This document shows positions 57,291 to 64,000 of a DNA stretch of 64,000 nt, in pieces (the stretch's first letter is position 1; each line of letters opens with the position of its first letter). Under the pieces are notes generated by a model. The model saw only the letters and a program-made list of their open reading frames with translations, searched no databases and had not been told where the DNA came from. The stretch is taken from the NCBI RefSeq assembly GCF_905475395.1, contig NC_058342.1, forward strand, positions 33,934,140 to 33,998,139, read 5' to 3'. This DNA comes from Chrysoperla carnea. Taxonomy: Eukaryota > Arthropoda > Insecta > Neuroptera > Chrysopidae. Position numbers and translations under genes: made by a program.

Positions 57291-57498
57291 GTGGGTCCTT
57301 AATATCTCTTTAATTGTTTCTATTGATTTGGTAATTAATAATTATATTTCTTGTTTGTTAAATTATACATGAATTACCATAAAAATACTCTTACGTCGTT
57401 TTCATTTATTTTTTTTCAATATGGAGTGTGGGGGGAATGTGTGGGGCGTAACGAACGGATCTGTACGATTTTGATTAATCAGTTTTTTGTGATGACAG

Positions 57499-57744
57499 GA
57501 TTACAGTATGAAGTTCAAAAAGAATCCTCAGGAATTACAAACGATCATACGAGGGATCATTTGCCAAGTGATAGGATTGCGTATGGTTGCGCATGCGTAC
57601 ATACATCACCACATATTGGTGGCGGGAATCGAGCAAATAATAAATCTGTGGAAGCGGATAATAGTACTGATAGTCCCAGTGCATGGACACAAATCTGTTT
57701 ATACAGCGGTGGAGTCAATTATCCTGGCTCGGTTTGTGGTACCG
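57499..57744 (+). CDS. Candidate coding exon, 82 codons, product unknown
   Basis: Bounded by GATGACAG at 57491-57498 and ACCG|GTAAGT (donor 57745). The frame LQYEVQKESSGITNDHTRDH continuing to GGVNYPGSVCGTG has A/T-rich third positions, as real genes here do, and is polar with six cysteines. A second frame (MKFKKNPQELQTIIRG...) is also open but has a less typical codon pattern. If ATG 57493 is used instead of the acceptor, it would be a first coding exon (MTGLQYEV). No domain recognised. Confidence 0.35.
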
Positions 57745-57928
57745 GTAAGTTGAACTCGTTTTTGTTTATTTTGACTTAAGTATAATTGAAGTGATAATTT
57801 TTATGACCAATTTTAATGTTTTCGACTGAAGATCAAACAAGACTGTAAGATTCTCAAATAGACGGTCTTGTAGTATTTGCAATAGTTGTAATTAAAACCG
57901 ATCGAGCACAACTAATCGCGGAAGGCGA

Positions 57929-57960
57929 TATAAAGTGTTAGTTTGGGCAGTGTCAGTTCA
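57929..57960 (+). promoter_or_regulatory. Candidate TATA/initiator core promoter
   Basis: TATAAAG at 57929-57935 followed by TGTCAGTTCAGCC; the A of the second TCAG (57960) is 31 bp from the first T of the TATA box, the canonical arthropod spacing. Sits 52 bp before an ATG at 58012. Confidence 0.45.
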
Positions 57961-58011
57961 GCCTTATCTTAATACACTTAGTGACTGTTTCAATATTTAA
58001 CGGTAGATAGT

Positions 58012-58173
58012 ATGAACATATTTTTCCTTCGACTAACCGAAATTGCAATAAAAGTCGATTATCTTAAAATATATAAACGTGCCACAGCAAGATTTTTCCA
58101 ATTAATTGGATTATCCAAATACATCAATTTTGGTTTTGATGCAATTGCGGTTTTGGCTAGAAGAGAGGGATAA
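58012..58173 (+). CDS. Small ORF after a TATA/initiator promoter, 53 residues
   Basis: MNIFFLRLTEIAIKVDYLKI then YKRATARFFQLIGLSKYINF and GFDAIAVLARREG, stop TAA. Amphipathic and basic with no signal peptide; A/T-biased third positions. The promoter-like pair lies at the right distance. The middle ARFFQLIGL-type stretch vaguely recalls N-termini of insect odorant receptors, but nothing downstream supports that. May be a truncated gene, a first exon without visible donor, or chance. Confidence 0.3.
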   Translation: MNIFFLRLTEIAIKVDYLKIYKRATARFFQLIGLSKYINFGFDAIAVLARREG

Positions 58174-58295
58174 AAATATAGATGGCTATAAGAGTTATCA
58201 CTTCAAAAATATGAATTCGATTTCAAAAGAATATGAAATTATTTTGTCTTTTGTTTCGAAAGTATTACCTAAAAGATTCTTATTGTAGAAGATTT

Positions 58296-58825
58296 AGTGG
58301 ACCCCCGGTAATCCGGCCCCTGGCTAGTCCGGCGCCCCTTTAATTCGAACTATTTTTTTCTATTAAAAGATGATAAATAGATGGGTATGGGGTAGGGGTA
58401 TGGAGGTTAGCGGGCTATGCTCGTGCATCGGGCCTCGAAGCAATGGTTCAGAGCACCTAGCCAAATAGATCCTTGTACTCTATCCTCGCTACGCTTTTCA
58501 GTGGCTATTATAACCAACTGATGTACTGAAACCCAGGATTTTCCTAGCGCTGAGTTTCCTAATTTCTTCTGGTTCGACTATGGCCGGACCAAACCATTTC
58601 CTTCGCTGCTGTATGAGCGCCGTGCAGTAACAGAGAAAGTAGATCGATGATAAATAAATAATGATAAATAGATACAAATTATTGAATATAACTTATGGAA
58701 TCTTATCATTGGATTTGTGATTTATTCCGGACTATAAGGGGTCTTAGTCATTACTTTACAATCCGACAAATTCGGTAGTCCGACACAGCCCTGCAAAACG
58801 TTTGCCGGATTACCGGGGTCCACTG
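58296..58825. mobile_element. pogo/Tigger-like non-autonomous element (interrupted)
   Basis: Ends GTGGACCCCCGGTAATCCGG and CCGGATTACCGGGGTCCACT are close inverted repeats of the pogo/Tigger type; TA follows on the right (58826-58827). The interior is mostly a later insertion at 58383-58660. No transposase. Confidence 0.82.
58383..58660 (+). mobile_element. Nested non-LTR 3' fragment or SINE with (ATAA)n tail
   Basis: Flanked by perfect 13-bp duplications ATGATAAATAGAT (58370-58382 and 58661-58673). GC-rich body (GGTTAGCGGGCTATGCTCG, GACTATGGCCGGACCAAACC) and a GATGATAAATAAATA tail. No promoter boxes or frame recognised, so a 5'-truncated LINE 3'UTR is the simplest reading. Confidence 0.8.
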
Positions 58826-58934
58826 TAGTTTTAATTATTACTAATTCGATTGTCGCGTTTGTTACTTAATGGTAGTCCCTGCAAAAGTAATAGGGGTGCG
58901 TTAATTATTGTGACCTGGTTAATGAACCTCTCAT

Positions 58935-59107
58935 CAGGGGCGTAGTTACCGCCGTATCAGCCATATCAATGATACGGGGCCCCCGAGCTACAGAGGCCCC
59001 TTGCATATGCAAGCAAAAATTAATTTTGTTTCTTTTGTGAGAAATCTTTATTTGGGCCCCCCAAATAATTTTGATACGGGGTCCCTCCAAGGCGAGCTAC
59101 CCCACTG
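58935..59107. mobile_element. hAT-type MITE, 173 bp, perfect 8-bp duplication
   Basis: Ends CAGGGGCGTAGTTACCG and GGCGAGCTACCCCACTG; identical flanks CCTCTCAT at 58927-58934 and 59108-59115. The interior is palindromic (TATCAATGATACGGGGCCCC against GATACGGGGTCCC). Confidence 0.88.
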
Positions 59108-59119
59108 CCTCTCATATAA

Positions 59120-60465
59120 CAATTTTGAGGGCTAAAAAGTCGAAAATTAATTATTAATCCCGTCAACAGTCACAGTGATTACTTTTTACTTTTCCTTTTT
59201 ACTCTATACCACTTTGGGAATCACTTCTGTAGAGGAACAATGCACAGTGTGTAGACCAGTGTAGACGTAACTCAAAAAAATCTATAATCGTGTTTATGTC
59301 AATAAAAAGTTGGTTATAATGAAAATTTCCTGAATTTTCCAGAATTATAGAAGAACCTAATTTAATTGTATACAAATAATAATTTTATTAATTGGAATCA
59401 CTACAAAAGTATGAAATAATTTGAAGGAAATTTATATAATCAATTCACTTATTGAACCATTAATCCCGTTGAAAAATTAATAATACAATATTTGTTTATG
59501 AAAACTAGTTTATTTATGCGCGTGCTATAGAGTTCTCAAGTTGGGAACTCTGCCCTGAGGAACTCTCCCCTGGGAATCTTTGCCCTGATATCCATTTCAA
59601 TGTATTGTTCCCTAAAATTTGAAAATGTACGAAAAAAAATGACAAGATATGATATTAAAATTAATTATTATTCTTGCAAAACAACTTTTGTCACAAACTA
59701 TGACGTCACCACGTGCTATGTTCCTCTCTTTCTATTTGTTCATTTAATTCCTCCATATTTTTATAGTTTTTGATGCTACCCAAAAATTGATTTCACACGA
59801 TTTTGTGGCTAAATAACGAACGTCGATTGAGCCAATAAAAATATTTTTGAGCAAGAACCTATTCGAAGTACAAGTATTCAAAGTGAGGTGAAGAGGGTTA
59901 CATTATTCCTACATTATCGATGCTTGGAAAGCTTTAAAACTTCTTGGCATCATGCAAATTTCTCTAGCCTGGAACGAAGCTGAAATAAAGCCGTGTAATA
60001 TTAGTTAACTTAGCCTTAAACAGACTTTAATGTTTCAAAATAGCTTTGTGTGTTTCAGTCTAATTTGTCCTAAAATTTAGTAAGATATTTGATAAATTTT
60101 TGTATGTTTGGCCGTCGAGCATATAGCATAGAAATTCAAGAAAATTGTTTAGCCAATAAATAATATTGATTTGTAAATATTTAAAAAAAAAGAAAGAATG
60201 TTATTTTTCATTTATAATTTAATTTTCTTAAACATAATTTCATTTATCCAAAATTTCATACATATTTAGGAATCCGTAACACAAATGCATATAGGTACAG
60301 TTTTCTTGGAAATTTTCGAACATTCAGTTCATTTTCGAATAAAAATCAAAATTAAAACTATCGTGGGGTGAGTCTGCGAATCCTTGAGGTTCACACGAAT
60401 AACTTCCCAGTATAAAAAACGACTTGATCGAAAATTATGTAATTTTTTTTTTGGAATCATTTCTA
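59120..60465. other. Unannotated AT-rich spacer
   Basis: At 59533-59590 a short CTCTGCCCTGAGGAACTCTC imperfect repeat. No gene. Confidence 0.3.
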
Positions 60466-60469
60466 TCTG

Positions 60470-60665
60470 TTATGGTTTAAAAGATGGTTTCTACGGATCC
60501 ATGACACACTTAACCTATATTGCCCGTTTACGAACTCAAAGTCAGTTTTTACGTCCTGAACACGCTATAAAAAGTTCGGGTCGATAGCTGTTTTCGTTTT
60601 AACTTATCGTTACAGACTTGAGACTAAATTTAGTATACCTTGATGTATATTTCATAAACACAAAA
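60470..60665 (+). repeat. Family B, diverged and deleted copy
   Basis: TATGGTTTAAAAGATGGTTTC, TTTTTACGTCCTGAACACGC, TTAGTATACCTTGATG; the GACA tract is lost. Confidence 0.7.
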
Positions 60666-61009
60666 AGAGTTTCTGCCTGAGGAAAGCTATAAGGTTGTTT
60701 GCGGCCTGCTTAAATTCGCCTCTGGTTCTTGTCGGTTGCGTATCGGTATCGATGCAGTACGAGTGCAATAAACGATGAAAATGAAATCATTGTTAACAAA
60801 TGATATATTTTCCTTTATCAAAGGAAAATACATAGTCTAGAAAATTTTATCGGTTAATTGATGATCAATTTTTTTTTTCTAAGTGAGTAAACACACACCA
60901 TTTAATACAATTAGTGTTTACCCAATAGATTTTCTGTATACATTTTTTTTAACTTCCATATACAGACCATACCCCAATAAATAGAGGTTATACCCCGTGT
61001 TTTAAGGAC

Positions 61010-61312
61010 GTTCCCAAAAAGTAACGTTTTCTAAGGAACATCTTTATCTTCACGTATATGCATTCTCATTAATCCCTTAAGTACGAAAATTTTTCAATAT
61101 CACTTACAATGCTCAAGTTTGCGTTTTAAATCATATAAATCATATATTAAAGTGTTTCAAAAGGGATGTTTTACTATGTAGCAAGGTTAACTTTCTTAAT
61201 ATTATTTTGAAAATCTAATATTCATGAGATAAAAACGTGACAAATATTTTTCTATCAAAAAAATTATAACAAGCGGCACTTGTTTTTCCATAAAATACAT
61301 TTACGCTGATTG
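61010..61312 (+). repeat. Family G copy
   Basis: AAGGACGTTCCCAAAAAGTA to TTTCCATAAAATACATTTAC, cut by a family C copy. Confidence 0.75.
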
Positions 61313-61314
61313 TT

Positions 61315-61625
61315 TCCCTACAGTATTGTAAAAAAGTCTTGGTTTATTGCACGGTACATACATATAAACCAAATACATGCTTTGTAGTCAAGTAATGTGA
61401 TTTTTTTTAGCTTTAAAATACCACGCAACTACAAAAATATATAATATATTAAGTGCAAGTGATGCTTATAAATTTGATAATATAGATATCGCTCTTCAAT
61501 CATCAATACTTTAACTATAGTCGTCTTTGTTCATCAAATGATGGATTATCGATGAACTCATAATTTTTTCATCATAGATTTTTTGATATAGAAATATCCA
61601 ATTGAAAAGGATAACCTATATGATT
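61315..61625 (-). repeat. Dispersed repeat family C
   Basis: CCTACAGTATTGTAAAAAAG to AATTGAAAAGGATAACCTAT, with an internal deletion. Confidence 0.85.
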
Positions 61626-61629
61626 CTAA

Positions 61630-62060
61630 TAGAATCCACCTTCAAAATTTGAAACGTAAGTCGCAAGAAACGTAAAATCGAATAAATAGCGTAGCAGTAA
61701 CTCAATTTAAACGCGTCAATTGAGCACAATCTTTTGTCTACAAGCGTGGTCTGTATATGGACGTTATACAGTTGATCACACCAGACTTTACATTTTAAAC
61801 GTTCAAGCATGCTGCCTGCCTACTTGTAATGAGTACTAACACTAAGCTGTTACAGGTTTACTCATATTTCACATAAACTTTTTAATCGCATTAAAATCGA
61901 ATTAATTTTATTGCTTTTTTAACGCCAGGCGAACCTTTTCAAAAATAATAAATACTTGAAGGTTTAAAGCATTGATATTCAAGTACATGGACGGCTAATT
62001 CCCCATATTCGATCAACAATTCTGGTAGAAGTATTAAATTTTATCATTTTTCTAGTCTGC
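61630..62060. other. Unannotated spacer
   Basis: CATCCTTCAAAATTTGAAACG-like start suggests a family G 3' scrap near 61628-61660. No gene. Confidence 0.35.
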
Positions 62061-62062
62061 GG

Positions 62063-62319
62063 TTAGCTTATAGATCGAAAACGAACCCTTAGCGAAAGAA
62101 AAAGGTTCTAAAGATTCTCTTTGTCTATTTTTTTCAAGTTTCACGATTTTAATCAAAATTTCATCATACACTCGAGATCGGTTGCAATAACTCAAGTTTT
62201 AATAGAGATATTTGAAAGAATAAAAAAGAGTCTTTAACTAGAACAAATTTGCAATTTTCTCATATATAATTATTTGGGTTTTCTTTCGCTAAGGGCTCGC
62301 TTTCGACTTATTAACTAAT
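62063..62319. mobile_element. Short TIR element (MITE), unclassified
   Basis: TCGAAAACGAACCCTTAGCG (62075) and CGCTAAGGGCTCGCTTTCGA (to 62306) are inverted with two mismatches, and the pairing extends outward through TTAGCTTATAG and CTTATTAACTAA. No target duplication resolved. Confidence 0.65.
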
Positions 62320-62666
62320 AACGGGCCGAAAAAATGATAAAACTGACCACTTACAATCGTGCTTGCTTCGTTACTATTCTTCGGTTTATAACAAATCCCC
62401 CCCCCTACTCTGATCGATAAGCAAGTTGAAAATTCGGATTCAGCGGCTCAAAATACGTCGAAATACACTCCATGTTCGGTAATACCTGTAAAAGCATAGG
62501 AAACCCACTGAACGCCTACACAAATAGATAAAAAGAGACAAATAGGTAAAATTTGTGTCAGTTAGAAACATTTTAAAATAGACAATTCTATATTACATCT
62601 ATTATCAATGTTTTTTTAATAATATTTAAAATAATAAAGCTTTTTAATGGACCTTATTCTCATAGT

Positions 62667-62830
62667 CAGTGGCGGATACAAGAAAAAAAAGTCCAGGAAT
62701 AGGAAATTACTTTTATTGTGCTAACAAGAAACTAAAAAAAAATATTTCTTATGAGTCACTCATACTTGACTATTCGTAAAAGCTTGAGACGCTCTGAACC
62801 ATCCTGAATATTTTATAAGCGTCTCCAGCT
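62667..62830 (+). repeat. hAT-like end plus family D fragment
   Basis: CAGTGGCGGATACAAG opens like the element at 7418; ATGAGTCACTCATACTTGAC and GTAAAAGCTTGAGACGCTC are family D. A matching CGACCGCCACTG lies at 63433-63444, so a 780-bp hAT-like element with nested repeats is possible, but its 8-bp flanks do not match. Confidence 0.5.
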
Positions 62831-62834
62831 TTTT

Positions 62835-63335
62835 TTTTGGTTTATTGCACGGTACATACATATAAACCAAATACATGCTTTGTACTCAAATAATGTGATT
62901 TTTTTTAGCTTTATAATACCACGCAACTACAAAAATATATAATATATTGTGTGCAAGTGATGCTTATAAATTTGATAATATAGATATCTCTCTTCAATCA
63001 TTAATAAACTAACTATAATCGTCTTTGTTCAACAAATGATGGATCTTCAATGAACTAATAATTACATTAAAATTTAGATTTGATATAACCGACAGCCTTA
63101 TATTTTGATGGTAATTTTTTCATCTCTCTAGATTTTTTGATATAGAAATATCCAATTGAAAAGGATAACCTATATAATTCATCACTTTTTCAGTCAACTT
63201 TGAAGGATAAAAAAATTAATAAAAAGCTCGGGATGACCTAGGAATTTTTGTGATTTTTGTAAACTTTGTTAATCAAAAAATGTATTTGTAAAGTTTTATT
63301 AAAATCCCTAGAATTATTCAATCCTTGCATATCTC
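62835..63335 (-). repeat. Dispersed repeat family C
   Basis: GTTTATTGCACGGTACATAC to TTCAATCCTTGCATATCTCC, with a deletion near 63110. The family frame is broken here. Confidence 0.85.
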
Positions 63336-63449
63336 CTTAAACATAGGTGAAATTAGTAAAGAAAGTTTCAAATTTTATGATATAGTTAATAGTTGGGTAG
63401 GGGCCCAAGTTGGTCTTTAATTCACCTATTATCGACCGCCACTGCCTTA

Positions 63450-64000
63450 CTCTTTTAGTTTTCGTAATCAATCTAGTACTAGGCACTAACATAGAACATT
63501 ACACTGGTACAGCTACTGAACTACAGTGGTACAGTGGTACTAAAGTACACTAATATTCACTACCAACCAGCTCCCGTTCTAAAAGTGAATATATTTAGTT
63601 TCAGTCATCAAGCATCAACCACAATAAACATAGCTGGTAGCTCAAAGCTCATCAGAATCAGAACATCACTAACACTTGCTCATCAGAATCAGAACATCAA
63701 AATATATGATTCAAACAATGTTAGCTTTTTTTTATGAACAAAGCAAATATATTGTACAGAATGTTTCAGGATGTTTTGTGCACTAAAATTTCAATTCTGT
63801 AACACTAAGTAAAGGAATGTGTGTTGAATTTGATGTTTTCATGTGAGTCAACATTCTTTGTAAATTTTGACTTGCTGAATTCGAATTTGATCCAAAAATT
63901 GGTTAATTAGATCGAGATTTGTAGAAATTTTTGAAGTTGGCTCGCTATGAATAAATGATGAGAGTGAATGTTTATGATGCGTCCGCACATGGTGACACGA
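63450..64000. other. Unannotated right edge
   Basis: A tandem CATCAGAATCAGAACATCA duplication at about 63648-63698 and ACAGTGGTACAGTGGTACT at 63522. No gene recognised. Confidence 0.35.

Noticed and set aside
1-64000. CRISPR array, operon or phage-like system
   Set aside because: Spliced animal genes, SINEs and LINEs show this is a eukaryotic nuclear sequence; no direct-repeat/spacer array with regular spacing exists.

Overview
This is a gene-poor, very AT-rich stretch of a eukaryotic nuclear genome, almost certainly from an insect or another arthropod. The signs are short GT-AG introns with A/T-ending codons, tRNA-derived SINEs, a RNase H-bearing LINE with a (CCTAA)n tail, hAT, pogo-like and PIF-like MITEs, an internal TTAGG/TTGGG array (TTAGG is the ancestral insect telomere unit), and the animal gene families KCNH and SLC41. 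Nothing prokaryotic (operon, CRISPR, IS element) is present. The species cannot be named from sequence alone.

Recognisable genes. (1) Positions 524-599, minus strand: first coding exon of an ERG-type (Kv11, Drosophila seizure) potassium channel. The N-terminal cap is unmistakable and the first intron falls after coding base 76, as in human KCNH2. The rest lies beyond the left edge. (2) 4940-5563, minus: a 207-residue membrane protein of unknown family with a probable 5'UTR splice acceptor just before its ATG. (3) 19222-22851, minus: a complete five-exon SLC41/MgtE-type magnesium transporter that rebuilds to 490 residues with every splice phase consistent. Three of its four introns carry repeat copies. 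Weaker single-exon or promoter candidates lie at about 1989-2304 (+), 42106-42447 (-), 57097-57744 (+) and 57929-58173 (+). Orphan coding-like patches lie at 53411-53773 (-) and 51543-51651 (-).

The rest is mobile-element debris at several ages: a LINE at 4155-4543 flanked by 13-bp target duplications; a broken RNase H copy at 16955-17590; two tRNA-type SINE families, one of which shares its 3' tail with the LINE; hAT-type MITEs with 8-bp duplications; a pogo-like element carrying a nested 3' LINE/SINE fragment with 13-bp duplications; a 759-bp fold-back element with TTA duplications; and at least nine further families of dispersed AT-rich repeats, here called A to I. Around 45.8-46.3 kb there is a telomere-like pentamer array joined directly to a G-rich hexamer array, and at 43.7-44.2 kb an AT-rich minisatellite.

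Layout: 0-7 kb, two minus-strand genes and a LINE; 7-19 kb, repeats; 19-23 kb, SLC41; 23-42 kb, repeats with a 600-bp inverted duplication at 35.5/39.5 kb; 42-46.7 kb, fold-back element, minisatellite and G-rich arrays; 47-56 kb, repeats and gene fragments; 56.5-58.2 kb, a more complex patch with possible exons and a promoter; 58.3-64 kb, repeats. The genes show no evident functional link to one another.
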